Source of the DNA: DASYPQ01 sp036006425 | GTDB lineage: Bacteria > Planctomycetota > UBA1135 > GCA-002686595 | Reading direction: 5' to 3' | NCBI GenBank assembly: GCA_036006425.1 | Contig: DASYPQ010000005.1 | Span: 1 to 64,000 of the forward strand | Length of the DNA stretch: 64,000 nt | Shown here: positions 42,926 to 51,837 of the stretch, in pieces | How positions within the stretch are numbered: position 1 is the first letter of the stretch | Layout: every line of letters starts with the position of its first letter | Program-made: the position numbers and the translations under genes | Notes under the pieces: model-generated | The model's input: only the letters and a program-made list of their open reading frames with translations | What the model was told of the DNA's origin: nothing | Databases searched by the model: none

Positions 42926-43300
42926 CTAGGACTGGGGCCCTTGCTGGGCCGCGAGTGCGGCAGCAATGTGTGACTCGGTCATCGCCCTGATCGCAGGAGT
43001 GGCATCCGGTACCACAGCCAGGACATCATTCTTCCCCGGGAGATCCTCTGGCAGCTCTGGGTTTGGTCTGATAGGTGCAATTGAGGTCACATAGGACAGT
43101 GGCAGAAGCATTCTCATTCCAGTCGGGTATCCGTCAGTGTCAACGAACAGCAGATTGAGACATCGATGCTGACCGAGCGAGGCGCCAAAGTCATGGCTGA
43201 CCAACTCCGCTCCGATCACGTAGAGATCTAGCTGTTCCTTCCCATACTGTCCGGTGAGTCTGACTGGTTGAGACAGGAGCTTCGGCATCTTGAGGTGCAT
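42926..43300 (-). CDS. Unknown protein, fourth gene of the ubiquitin-like operon
   Basis: The 124-residue protein (AAGGA seven bases before ATG 43300) reads VRLTGQYGKEQLDLYVIGAEL and LNLLFVDTDGYPTGMRMLLPLSYV, a probable small beta-rich domain, followed by a helical C-terminus. It has no Cys-rich motif and no known catalytic pattern. It follows the E1-JAB gene after 107 bp on the same strand, so it is a candidate target or accessory of the conjugation system. It may also be transcribed from its own promoter. Confidence 0.5.
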   Translation of the reverse strand: MHLKMPKLLSQPVRLTGQYGKEQLDLYVIGAELVSHDFGASLGQHRCLNLLFVDTDGYPTGMRMLLPLSYVTSIAPIRPNPELPEDLPGKNDVLAVVPDATPAIRAMTESHIAAALAAQQGPQS

Positions 43301-43407
43301 TGGTGAGTCCTTGTTGACGAATGACTACGGTGAGGTTCGTATTGCCAGCAGTCGACCGGGGGGGGAGCGCTTCGGTGTCCCGTGGTAAGTAGAGGGCACG
43401 AAGTCAG

Positions 43408-44784
43408 TCAGCTCCTTTCCAGCTGGGTGGCATCCGGCATGAGCCCAAGCGCGGCGCGATCCGCCAGGCCCGCTCGACGCTGACAAATGCAGGCAGGATC
43501 TATCGCGGTCTGTTTCCCGGTTGGAGCGTCGCCAAGGAACGCATCAAACAACCACGTGTCCCAAAGCAGATCGCTGTCGGGGCTCAGGAGTCCAAGGAGC
43601 GCGCTGGCCATCATGCCGGCTCCGAAAACCGTGAGTGCAGTGACACTTGGCTCGGCGGCAGCGATACCCACGAGGTAACCCTCAGCGGCAAGCTTTCTCC
43701 TCTGGTCTGGCGGTAGGTTCTCAGCTCGGATGCGCTCAGCTGACAGCGTTCCGCGGCACCACAGACACGGTCGACCGGGGCCAAGCAATCTAAGTTCAGA
43801 GAGCAAGCCTGAGAGGTGGCCGTCACGTAACCCGACTCGTACGCCGCAGTCGATTACTGGCAGGTTGTACGCGATGGAGGCCGCGTCGATTACGGCGCGG
43901 CTGGAGTGCGAGTCCGTTCCGCAGAATACGACGTCTGCGTCGAGCATGTGGCGGAATGCCACGGGTCGACGTATGTCCCCGTGGATCTCAGTGACCTCCG
44001 TCGCGAGCTGGGGGAACCGACAATTGCGGGCAACGATCGACGCCTTGGGTACGGGTGGCCCTGCAAGGTCCGCCATCCTGGCTCCAAATACGCGCCGGAC
44101 GTTTGAAGGCGTATCGAGCAAGTCGAAGTCGATGGGGGTGAGCCTACGGACGCCCATGCGCGTCACCGTTTCTGCCAGAGGGGACCCCAAGCCGCCGCAA
44201 CCGACGATCGCAACGTCGAGGTTCCGCAAGACTTGATTGAGCGAGCCAAGTGCCTTGACCTGGCGATCATCGAGGGCCTCGACTTCATCCACGATTCCGA
44301 GCGGACTGAGGATTCGAAGGCCCGCACCAGCGGCCGTGATCCGTTCGATCTCCAGCCATCGGCCTGCTCGGTAGACCCTACCGACCCAACCTTGCGGTCC
44401 AACTACCGCCGCTGCGAAGGAACCATCGAGGAGGTCGGGCATGACCTCTGCCAGTGACGCAAGCGCATTCTCGTCTGCTCGGCTAAAGGCCGTTGGATGA
44501 AGCGGGTTCGGATGAGAGTGGATGAACAGTAGACCGGCCTTCATGGCATTTGCAAAGCTGACCATAGCTGAAATCAGACGTGCGCTTGGTGTGAGTTGAT
44601 GCTCACCGCGCTGCTCCCACTCATCCGCACCGGGAAAATATGGACGTGAGGCTACGAGACGCGGTCCTCTGGGCGAGGCGCCGTCGAACAGCAGGAGGAA
44701 TGCTCCGGATTCGCGGGGAGCAAGACTCCTGAAGTGCGATTCGATGAGGTGACGATCAACCTCAGTCATCGCGAGCCGAATCAT
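43408..44784 (-). CDS. JAB (JAMM) peptidase-ThiF/E1 fusion protein
   Basis: The 458-residue protein combines a JAMM domain (ESGAFLLLF with the Glu; IHSHPNPLHPTAFSRAD, the HxH...D zinc site, residues ~20-120) with an E1-like adenylyltransferase (VAIVGCGGLGSPLAETVTRMGVRRLTPIDFDLLDTPSNVRR, ~200-240, then DVVFCGTDSHSSR and the Cys pair in CLWCRG and CICQ). E1 activates the C-terminus of a ubiquitin-like protein; JAMM trims or removes it. The start at ATG 44784 overlaps the E2 stop (ATGA). This fits the bacterial Ub-like operons with E2 family E and multiubiquitin proteins. Confidence 0.9.
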   Translation of the reverse strand: MIRLAMTEVDRHLIESHFRSLAPRESGAFLLLFDGASPRGPRLVASRPYFPGADEWEQRGEHQLTPSARLISAMVSFANAMKAGLLFIHSHPNPLHPTAFSRADENALASLAEVMPDLLDGSFAAAVVGPQGWVGRVYRAGRWLEIERITAAGAGLRILSPLGIVDEVEALDDRQVKALGSLNQVLRNLDVAIVGCGGLGSPLAETVTRMGVRRLTPIDFDLLDTPSNVRRVFGARMADLAGPPVPKASIVARNCRFPQLATEVTEIHGDIRRPVAFRHMLDADVVFCGTDSHSSRAVIDAASIAYNLPVIDCGVRVGLRDGHLSGLLSELRLLGPGRPCLWCRGTLSAERIRAENLPPDQRRKLAAEGYLVGIAAAEPSVTALTVFGAGMMASALLGLLSPDSDLLWDTWLFDAFLGDAPTGKQTAIDPACICQRRAGLADRAALGLMPDATQLERS

Positions 44785-45176
44785 GCCGGTCTCTCCTTTG
44801 CCCAGCAGTCCTCGATGAGAGCCCAATGACTCAGGAGATTGTCCGTACCTGGTTTCCAGATTCCGTTGCGATGCCAGCTCCATCGGCGCCAGGAGCGCCC
44901 AACATGCGTCTCGATCGAAGTCGCGTGGGGCGGTAGGGGCACGGCTGCATGCTGCACCTCAGGCTCCATGTAGAACATGTCCATGGCGGACATCGGGTAC
45001 TGGAAGTCGGTGAGTACCAGGACATCAGACCGCGCCCTCGTGTACGCACCATCCGGAAGGGGCGCCTGCTTGACCACGACGCCGATCTGCCCGCCATTCG
45101 GAACGAGATCGACTTGGCAGCCCGTGGTCCGAGAGAGCTCCTCCGCGTCAACTCGAAGCACCTCAGGGACGTCCAT
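44781..45176 (-). CDS. Prokaryotic E2 family E-like protein
   Basis: The 131-residue protein carries the E2-type strand-loop DVLVLTDFQYPMSAMDMFYMEPEV and the Trp-rich SWRRWSWHRNGIWKPGTDNL segment of prokaryotic E2 family E. No cysteine follows the FYMEP region at the usual E2 position; the two cysteines are near the N-terminus (TTGCQVD) and the end (IEDCWAK). It starts 1 bp after the Ubl stop and overlaps the E1-JAB start. I infer that it is a conjugation partner, either pseudo-catalytic or with an alternative cysteine. Confidence 0.82.
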   Translation of the reverse strand: MDVPEVLRVDAEELSRTTGCQVDLVPNGGQIGVVVKQAPLPDGAYTRARSDVLVLTDFQYPMSAMDMFYMEPEVQHAAVPLPPHATSIETHVGRSWRRWSWHRNGIWKPGTDNLLSHWALIEDCWAKERPA

Positions 45177-45177
45177 G

Positions 45178-45423
45178 TTAGCGACTCCCGAAGGTCCGGT
45201 TGCCGGGGATCGCCCGGAAGTGAAGGCCCGGCTGGATGTCGACCTTCTGATCAGCCAGGACGAGCTCGCCGCCCGTTGGGTCGCCTTCGCCGCGGAGAAG
45301 CAGGAGGTCATACCCCTCTGCGAACCCAGCGACCGAGAGGATCTCTCGTCCAGTCATCGGGCGCTTCTCGACCTCGTACTTCCGTCGGTTGATGAAGATG
45401 GGAACGGTGTTCTTTGATTCCAT
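45178..45423 (-). CDS. Ubiquitin-like protein (multiubiquitin-domain type, single domain)
   Basis: The 81-residue protein starts at ATG 45423 behind AAGGAG. It reads VPIFINRRKYEVEKRPMTGREILSVAGF and ends VDIQPGLHFRAIPGNRTFGSR, the beta-grasp pattern of the multiubiquitin family. There is only one domain and no C-terminal Gly-Gly; the JAMM domain encoded downstream could expose a Gly by trimming after IPG or TFG. It is the first gene of the minus-strand operon Ubl / E2 / JAB-E1 / unknown. Confidence 0.82.
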   Translation of the reverse strand: MESKNTVPIFINRRKYEVEKRPMTGREILSVAGFAEGYDLLLLRGEGDPTGGELVLADQKVDIQPGLHFRAIPGNRTFGSR

Positions 45424-45612
45424 GGATGTCTCCTTCCTGGGTTGCTCCGTCTGGCGGCCAGAGGGGTTCAGGGATGGGGTCGGACGTCCTCGAAGGGTTG
45501 ACGGAATCTCGCTGACGTTGGCAGGACGTGCTATCCTGTTGGCGTAGAGCCTAGGCCGACCTGCCCGGGCTGTCAACCCACACAGGATCGCCTGTCCTGA
45601 AAGAGGATAGCC
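45424..45612. promoter_or_regulatory. Divergent control region with repeated AGGATAGC-like motifs
   Basis: This 189-bp gap separates the minus-strand Ub-like operon from the plus-strand XRE/ImmA pair. Related motifs occur as AACAGGATAGC (minus strand, 45530-45540), ACAGGATCGCCTGTCCTG (45583-45600, with CAGGA/TCCTG forming an inverted repeat) and AGGATAGCC just before the XRE start. These may be binding sites for the XRE protein, by analogy with divergent ImmR-type circuits. It is a pattern only; no promoter hexamers are convincing. Confidence 0.4.
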
Positions 45613-45954
45613 ATGGCCGAGATCAACAAGTACATCGCCAAGCGGATCAAGGACTTACGCACCGCCGCGAAGCTGAGCCAGACCGACCTTGCGAAGGTCC
45701 TCCGAGTCACCCCCAACACGATCTCCCGGTGGGAGGGAGGAGTGTATCAGCCCAGCCTCGCCGATCTGGATCGGCTCGCACGACACTTCAAGCGGCCCAT
45801 TTGGGTCTTTCTTCCGCTAGAGCGCGAGCCCATGACTCGGGAGCAACACGCACTGCTCAGTGCCACAGGAGATCTGCCAGCGGAAGACTTGGAGGAGCTT
45901 CGCAGGTATGCTGACTTCGTCCGGACTCGCCGCGTCCTCCGGAAGAAGACGTAG
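45613..45954 (+). CDS. XRE-family transcriptional regulator
   Basis: The 113-residue protein has a clear helix-turn-helix near the N-terminus (IKDLRTAAKLSQTDLAKVLRVTPNTISRWEGGVYQPS). A short linker and a helical end (DLEELRRYADFVRTRR) follow. It is paired with an ImmA/IrrE-type peptidase gene 15 bp downstream and is divergent from the Ub-like operon, so it probably represses one or both directions until cleaved or released. Confidence 0.88.
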   Translation: MAEINKYIAKRIKDLRTAAKLSQTDLAKVLRVTPNTISRWEGGVYQPSLADLDRLARHFKRPIWVFLPLEREPMTREQHALLSATGDLPAEDLEELRRYADFVRTRRVLRKKT

Positions 45955-45969
45955 GTCGATTGCTTAGTC

Positions 45970-46596
45970 ATGGCCGTAGATCGGTACGCCTATTATCAGC
46001 GCATGAAAGTCTTGGCCCATGCCACGAGGACCAAGCACAATGTGGTTACAGGCGCGTTCGGGCTACGCGAGATGCGTCGCGTGTACAAGCTAGAGGGCAT
46101 TCAGCTCGATCTGTGGCCGCACAAGATGCGGACGATACGCGCTGCCTACTTCCTTGAGGATGGGCAACCATCAGTCCTGCTCAAGAAATCGATGAAGCCC
46201 GTCGAGCCGCGGCTATTTGCTCTTGCCCACGAGCTAAAGCACCATCTCGTCGATCAGGATCTGGCGCGAAGCCAGCGGTTGGAGTGTGCGGCGGACTTCA
46301 GCTCGGGTTCCCCGATCGAGATCGGCGCGGAGATATTTGCAGCGGAGTTCATCTTCCCGGAGGATGAATTCGTCGATTGGCTCGATCGCGAGCTCGGGAA
46401 GGGGGCATGCGGGGCCGACGAGATTGTCCGACTGAAGCGGCAATCTCCCGCGAAGGTCAGCTATGCCTTCATCGTGAAGCGGCTCGAATGGCTCGGACGC
46501 ATCCAGCGAGGGGCGTTCAAGGGATTCAAGTTTCAGAACCACGAGCATCGGTTGTATGGAGTGCCTTTCTACCTGCGGCTGCGTCGGATCCGATGA
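45970..46596 (+). CDS. ImmA/IrrE-type metallopeptidase
   Basis: The 208-residue protein contains LFALAHELKHHLVDQD (HExxH zinc-peptidase motif) and a later EIFAAEFIFPEDEF, as in the COG2856 ImmA/IrrE group. Members cleave a partner XRE repressor, for example to switch on an integrative element or a damage response. The XRE gene lies 15 bp upstream. An anti-repressor role for the Ub-like operon or for island transfer is my inference from the gene pair. Confidence 0.85.
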   Translation: MAVDRYAYYQRMKVLAHATRTKHNVVTGAFGLREMRRVYKLEGIQLDLWPHKMRTIRAAYFLEDGQPSVLLKKSMKPVEPRLFALAHELKHHLVDQDLARSQRLECAADFSSGSPIEIGAEIFAAEFIFPEDEFVDWLDRELGKGACGADEIVRLKRQSPAKVSYAFIVKRLEWLGRIQRGAFKGFKFQNHEHRLYGVPFYLRLRRIR

Positions 46597-46708
46597 AAGA
46601 GTCCCTCGAACAATGTTGTGGTTTCGTTGTTCACTCTCTTAGAAATGGGACGTCCACGGCTCAAGTCACCGGCTTGGTGGTTACTCGCATTCACGCGAGG
46701 CTGGGCTC

Positions 46709-47878
46709 ATGCCCATTCAAGATGCCCGTCTCATCCTCGGCCGCACGAATTGGCGTGACCTCCGCAGACTGATCGGCATGACGCAGGCGGAGCGGCTACA
46801 CCATCTCTACGTCATCGGTCAGACGGGGACCGGAAAGTCCACGCTGCTAGAGAACCTTATGCGGCAGGATCTTGAAGCCGGCCGCGGCTTCGCCTTCCTC
46901 GATCCGCATGCGGACACGATTGGAACGATCGCGGCGAGTGCCCGAGAGCATCGCCACAGCGACGTGATCTCCCTCGACGTCCCCAGTCCATCTTGTGAAT
47001 TTGGGTTCAATCCTCTCGATACCGTTCCGCCAGACCAGCGCCCGCTTGCAGCCTCGGGGATCATCGAGTCCTTCAAGAATGTGTGGGGGCAGTGGTGGGG
47101 ACCTCGGCTGGAGCATCTGTTTCGGAACGCACTGCTCACCCTCCTCGATCAGCCGACGGCGACTCTCGCCGATCTCACGCTGCTGTTCGGGGATGACAAC
47201 TACCGGAAGGAAGCTGTCGCGCGGGTCATGCACCCGGGCGTGCGTGACTTCTGGGCACGGGAGTTCGCGCACTATCCAATCCGGTACCGGGCCGAAGCCC
47301 TGGCCCCGCTATTGAACAAGCTCGGCGCGTTCCTCTCGCAACCGCCCCTCTATCGCATCCTAACGAAGGAGCGGTCGAGCTTCGATCTCCGCGAAGTCAT
47401 GGACTCAGGCAAGGTCCTGCTCGTAAACCTCGCCAAGGGAAGGATGGGAGCAGATGCGTGTTCGCTCCTGGGCGCGCTCCTCGTGTCCCGTATCGGGCTC
47501 GCCGGACTCTCGCGCGCGGACATCCCCGAATCGTCGCGTCGTCCCTTCTTCGTCTACCTCGACGAGTTCCAGAACTTCACCACACTGTCGGTCGCGACGA
47601 TGCTCTCGGAGCTCCGGAAGTACAAGGTCGGGCTCATTCTCGCGCATCAGTACGTCGCTCAGGTGGAGACGGAAGTGAGGGATGCCATCCTGGGAAACGT
47701 CGGGAACATGGTCGTCTTCCGTGTTGGGCCACCGGACGCGAGGTACTTGCACCAGTACTTCTCCCCGGAGTTTGAAGACCTTGACCTCATGAACCTCCCT
47801 AACTACAACATCTACCTCCGCGTGATGATGCAGGGCCAGCTTTCCCGGCCCTTCAGCGCGGAGACGCTGCCTCCTTGA
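46709..47878 (+). CDS. TraG/VirD4-like ATPase (DNA-transfer type), short form
   Basis: The 389-residue protein shows Walker A VIGQTGTGKSTLLENL, FLDPHAD, and Walker B FFVYLDEFQNFTT, then LAHQYVAQ. These are typical of VirD4/TraD coupling ATPases and HerA relatives. No N-terminal membrane helices are present. A membrane protein gene and a 1051-residue relative follow in the same direction, suggesting a three-part apparatus. Without a relaxase or T4SS gene in the island, I cannot say whether it serves conjugation, DNA processing or defence. Confidence 0.85.
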   Translation: MPIQDARLILGRTNWRDLRRLIGMTQAERLHHLYVIGQTGTGKSTLLENLMRQDLEAGRGFAFLDPHADTIGTIAASAREHRHSDVISLDVPSPSCEFGFNPLDTVPPDQRPLAASGIIESFKNVWGQWWGPRLEHLFRNALLTLLDQPTATLADLTLLFGDDNYRKEAVARVMHPGVRDFWAREFAHYPIRYRAEALAPLLNKLGAFLSQPPLYRILTKERSSFDLREVMDSGKVLLVNLAKGRMGADACSLLGALLVSRIGLAGLSRADIPESSRRPFFVYLDEFQNFTTLSVATMLSELRKYKVGLILAHQYVAQVETEVRDAILGNVGNMVVFRVGPPDARYLHQYFSPEFEDLDLMNLPNYNIYLRVMMQGQLSRPFSAETLPP

Positions 47879-47905
47879 CGGGGAGGTGGAACAGGAGGTG
47901 ATTCG

Positions 47906-48559
47906 GTGGCGAACGTCGAGGTCCTCTCCCATTGGTACCAGCTCGTTGATGGGCTGGCGTACTCCTCGCATGACTTCTACGCTGCGCTTGGCGAGGCGAT
48001 TCGCAAGCGTGGGATTCCGGACGCAGAGGTGTCCGAAGCCGAGCACGTGGAAAGTTCCATCGTCTCAGGCAAGCGTCTCTACCTTCGAGTGAAACGAAAG
48101 GGACTCACCTTCGACATCTGCGCCGCGCCCTTTGGCCGCGGCTTTTTCGTCTCATGGTGGTTAGTGAAGCTCTTGGGCGCCGGATTCTTTCCCGCCGTGT
48201 GCTTGATCATCGGCGGCTCCATCGCGGTTGTCATTCTCACGAAGATGGCCGGACTCGTGGGCGGCCTGCTACTCGCGGTCCTCATCGTGCCGATCGGTCT
48301 GATGGGACTCGGGCACGTCGTGCGGGAAGGCTTCCTCGATATCGAGGACGACGTGCTTTCGATCCCGATCATCGGCTTCCTCTACAACAAGATCTTCAAG
48401 CCCTTCACGTACTACCGGGCCGACACCACGCTCATGTTCCAGAGCGCCGTGCACGCTGCCGTCATCGAAGTCCTGGATGGGATCACGACGGCGAAAGGCA
48501 TGCGAGCTCTATCCGACCTCGAGCGGAAGCCCGTTCTCCGCGAGTTCTACAGTCAGTAG
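47906..48559 (+). CDS. Membrane protein between the two TraG-like ATPase genes
   Basis: The 217-residue protein (GTG start behind GGAGG) has two central membrane helices (GAGFFPAVCLIIGGSIAVVIL and GLVGGLLLAVLIVPIGLMGL), about 80 residues before them and 70 after. The C-terminus reads LERKPVLREFYSQ, a segment of which survives as a relic at 36689-36721. It could be the membrane anchor that the ATPases lack. No family recognised. Confidence 0.65.
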   Translation: MANVEVLSHWYQLVDGLAYSSHDFYAALGEAIRKRGIPDAEVSEAEHVESSIVSGKRLYLRVKRKGLTFDICAAPFGRGFFVSWWLVKLLGAGFFPAVCLIIGGSIAVVILTKMAGLVGGLLLAVLIVPIGLMGLGHVVREGFLDIEDDVLSIPIIGFLYNKIFKPFTYYRADTTLMFQSAVHAAVIEVLDGITTAKGMRALSDLERKPVLREFYSQ

Positions 48560-48571
48560 GGGGCGTGGAAC

Positions 48572-51500
48572 ATGGCTGAACGCGGAGTTGTGTCGTCGCT
48601 GCACTCCGAGGTCTCGACGCTATCCGAAGCTCTGACGCGGAACTTCTACGCTTGGGAGCGTCGTGGCCGTGGGTGGCAGGTGTGGCATTACCCGGTGGTC
48701 CTCGAGCCACCGTTCCAGCCGTTCTTTCACTCGGGCAGAGCGAGTTCGCCAACCGTTGACGACGGTCGACGACCTGGACTACTCGAACGTGTTGCAGGAC
48801 TGCTTCGAAGGCCCTCGCGCAAACCAGAGCGGATGCCGTGCGCGACTGCGGCGCCGGCGGCGATCGACACACCGCATCCCGAGCCGGACGAAGCAAGCAG
48901 TGAGCTCGTGGAGCTTCGCGTCACCCTGCCGGTAGACATTGAGGTCTCGCTCGACGTTGCTGAGCAGACCCTCCTCGCATTCTCGAACGCCGATGGCCCG
49001 ATTAGCTTCGAAATCATGGGCACCGGCAAGCAAGTCACGCTCCAGTTTGTGGTCCGGTCAGAGGATGCGACGGCCGTTCGACGGACGATTGAGTCGTTCC
49101 ATCCAGACGCCGTAGTCACTGAAGAACGGTCTCGCCTCGAGGTCTGGGTTGTGAACCATGCTGCCGCTCGGATCGCCACCGCAGACTTCGGCCTCTCTCG
49201 CGAATTCATGCTCCCGCTCCGCACTTGCCGGTCGCTCGCCGTCGACCCACTCACCGGCATTCTCGGAACGCTCGAATCACTCGGACCGGATGAACTTGGG
49301 ATCGTTCAGGTTATCTTCGCCCGCACAGCCTACCCCTGGGCCGAGAGCATCATCCGCGCAGTGTCGGACGGCGAAGGCGGATCGTTCTTTGGAGATGCAC
49401 CAGACATGCCTGCGCGCGCCAGAGAGAAGCTCGGCCGCCCGATGTTCGCGTGCGTTCTTCGTGTTGCCGCATGGGCTCCAGACCTGGAGCGTGCGTACCA
49501 GTTGAGGCGGGAGTTTGGGCTCGCCTTCTCGCAGTTCGCGGATCCCGGGTCGAACGAGCTGATCGCACTCTCAAACGACAACTACGAGGATGGAATCCAC
49601 GGGATGGATCTCGTCAATCGCCAGAGTCGCCGGAGCGGAATGCTTCTCTCCGTCGAAGAGCTTGCAAGCGTCGTACATCTTCCTTCGGCCACCGTTCGGT
49701 GCCCAAGTCTCCGAACCCCGCCCCGGAGGACGAAGGCGCTTCCGGAAACCGCGTCTTCGGGGGAAATAGGCCTCGGGGAGAACGTGCATCGGGGGACGAC
49801 TTCTTCTGTGAGACTTCGGAATGAGCTACGCCTGCGCCACACCTACGTCATCGGCGCCACGGGCACCGGGAAGTCGACGCTTCTGCTTTCCTTAATCCGT
49901 CAAGACATCGAGGCGGGTCGCGGGATTGGACTCATCGATCCGCATGGCGATCTCGTCGAGGACGTCCTCGCGTTGATCCCTAAGGAGCGTCACAAGGACG
50001 TCGTGCTTTTCGATCCCTCAGACGACGAATACCCGGTCGGATTCAATATCCTCCGGGCGCATTCGGATCGAGAGAAAGAGCTCCTCTCCTCGGACCTGGT
50101 TTCGATCTTCCATCGATTCTCGACATCGTGGGGCGATCAGATGTCGGCGGTCCTCGGGAACGCGGTTCTGGCGCTCCTGGAGAGTGAACGCGGCGGAACC
50201 TTGCTCGATCTGCGACGCTTCCTCGCGGACAAGAGTTTCCGGGACGAGTTCCTCACCTCGGTTCGAGATCCCTCAGTGGTGGCATTCTGGCGCCGAGAGT
50301 TCTCGCTGTTATCGGGACGGCCGCAGGTGCCACTCTTGACCCGGCTCGACGCCTTCTTGCGTCCACGGTCGATACGGATGGTGGTGGCTCAGCGAGAGAG
50401 CAAGTTCGATCTCGGACAGCTCATGAACGGCAGCGGGATCTTTCTCGCGAAGCTGTCGCAGGGTGCGATAGGCGAAGAGAACGCACGTCTTCTGGGGAGT
50501 CTCTTGGTGGCCAAGTTCCAGCAGATAGCGCTTGCTCGAGAGCAAAGACGCGAGTCCGAGCGTCGGGATTTCTTCCTGTACCTCGACGAATTTCACCACT
50601 TCGTCACGCCTTCGCTTGCCTCGCTTCTCGCCGGTGCTCGGAAGTACCATGTTGGCCTCGTGCTCGCGCATCAGGAATTCGGCCAACTCGGCGACCGGAA
50701 TCTCGAAGGCTCAGTGCTTACGAATCCGGCCACTCGCATCTGCTTCCGGCTGGGAGACGAAGACGCTCGGAAGCTCGCGGCGGGGTTCGCTTCGTTCGAC
50801 GCGGAAGATCTGCAGAGCTTGGGGGTAGGGGAGGCCATCTGCAGACTCGAACGTGCGGATCAAGACTTCAATCTTCGAGTTGCCTCTCCCGGGACTGCGA
50901 CCGCGGACGTCGCAGAGACACGTCGGAAGATGATCCGTTCCAGTTCACGCTCCAGACTCGGGACTCCCCGGGCTGAGGTGGAGGCGGTGTTCGCTGAGGT
51001 TCTGAAGGAGAGTCCACACGTAGGTACCGCGCCGAGCCGGGGAGGCGACCCGGAAGAGTCACTTCCGAAGCGGACACCGACTGCGGCTGACAGGACGTCA
51101 TTGCCGGTTGAGCCTATGAAGTTCCCGGTACCGGACCGCCCAGACGGTTCCGCGTCTCGAAGCCGACCGCGTGCCACTCCTCAGCCCGCCGAGGTCGAGG
51201 CAACGGCGGGCAGGGGCGGTGCCCAACACAAGTACCTCCAGTCGCTCATCAAGCACTACGGGGAGGAGAAGGGCTTCCGTGCCACGCTCGAAGCCCCTGT
51301 CACGGGCGGTGGGCGGGTCGACATCCTTCTTGAGAATGCCGCACTCTCCATCGCCTGTGAGATCTCCATCGGATCGAGTCCAACGCACGAACTCGGGAAT
51401 CTCGAGAAATGCCTACGAGGTGGCTTCGTGCGGATTGCCCTCATTTCTCCGGAGCGGAAGACCCTGAAGAAGATCGCGGCCCTCGCAGAGGCAGGCCTTT

Positions 51501-51727
51501 CGTCCGTGGACCGGGCTCGCGTTGCATTTGTCACGCCGGATGAATTCCTCGTCCTCCTCGAGGAGACGGCGGTTCGAGGCGACGCTCGCGAGGCGACAAT
51601 CCTAGGGTACCGCGTGAAAACGAGCATCAAGTCGCTTCAGCCGGATGAACAGGAGTCAAGAAAGGACTCCGTCCTCAAGACAATCCTTCGGTCGCTGAAA
51701 CGTGTGAAGGACCGAGGTGATGTGTGA
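48572..51727 (+). CDS. Large TraG-like ATPase with C-terminal nuclease-fold-like domain
   Basis: The 1051-residue protein has a ~400-residue N-terminal region without membrane helices, then an ATPase (Walker A IGATGTGKSTLLLSL, LIDPHGDLVEDVL, Walker B FFLYLDEFHHFVTP, LAHQEFGQL) related to the 46709 gene product. After a low-complexity linker (~815-890), the last ~150 residues read AQHKYLQSLIKHYGEEKGFRA ... GGRVDILLENAALSIACEISIG, the layout of a PD-(D/E)XK domain with EIS in place of ExK, so catalysis is doubtful. The fusion of a DNA pump with a nuclease-like end is unusual. Confidence 0.78.
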   Translation: MAERGVVSSLHSEVSTLSEALTRNFYAWERRGRGWQVWHYPVVLEPPFQPFFHSGRASSPTVDDGRRPGLLERVAGLLRRPSRKPERMPCATAAPAAIDTPHPEPDEASSELVELRVTLPVDIEVSLDVAEQTLLAFSNADGPISFEIMGTGKQVTLQFVVRSEDATAVRRTIESFHPDAVVTEERSRLEVWVVNHAAARIATADFGLSREFMLPLRTCRSLAVDPLTGILGTLESLGPDELGIVQVIFARTAYPWAESIIRAVSDGEGGSFFGDAPDMPARAREKLGRPMFACVLRVAAWAPDLERAYQLRREFGLAFSQFADPGSNELIALSNDNYEDGIHGMDLVNRQSRRSGMLLSVEELASVVHLPSATVRCPSLRTPPRRTKALPETASSGEIGLGENVHRGTTSSVRLRNELRLRHTYVIGATGTGKSTLLLSLIRQDIEAGRGIGLIDPHGDLVEDVLALIPKERHKDVVLFDPSDDEYPVGFNILRAHSDREKELLSSDLVSIFHRFSTSWGDQMSAVLGNAVLALLESERGGTLLDLRRFLADKSFRDEFLTSVRDPSVVAFWRREFSLLSGRPQVPLLTRLDAFLRPRSIRMVVAQRESKFDLGQLMNGSGIFLAKLSQGAIGEENARLLGSLLVAKFQQIALAREQRRESERRDFFLYLDEFHHFVTPSLASLLAGARKYHVGLVLAHQEFGQLGDRNLEGSVLTNPATRICFRLGDEDARKLAAGFASFDAEDLQSLGVGEAICRLERADQDFNLRVASPGTATADVAETRRKMIRSSSRSRLGTPRAEVEAVFAEVLKESPHVGTAPSRGGDPEESLPKRTPTAADRTSLPVEPMKFPVPDRPDGSASRSRPRATPQPAEVEATAGRGGAQHKYLQSLIKHYGEEKGFRATLEAPVTGGGRVDILLENAALSIACEISIGSSPTHELGNLEKCLRGGFVRIALISPERKTLKKIAALAEAGLSSVDRARVAFVTPDEFLVLLEETAVRGDAREATILGYRVKTSIKSLQPDEQESRKDSVLKTILRSLKRVKDRGDV

Positions 51728-51837
51728 GCGGCGAGCACCCCTGACCTGCGCCTGGTTGTCTTGCGGCGCGGACATTGGCTGGGGTGTCTAGCCGTACAGT
51801 CGACTCGGGCCCCTCAACACGTTCTAATACCGCTACC

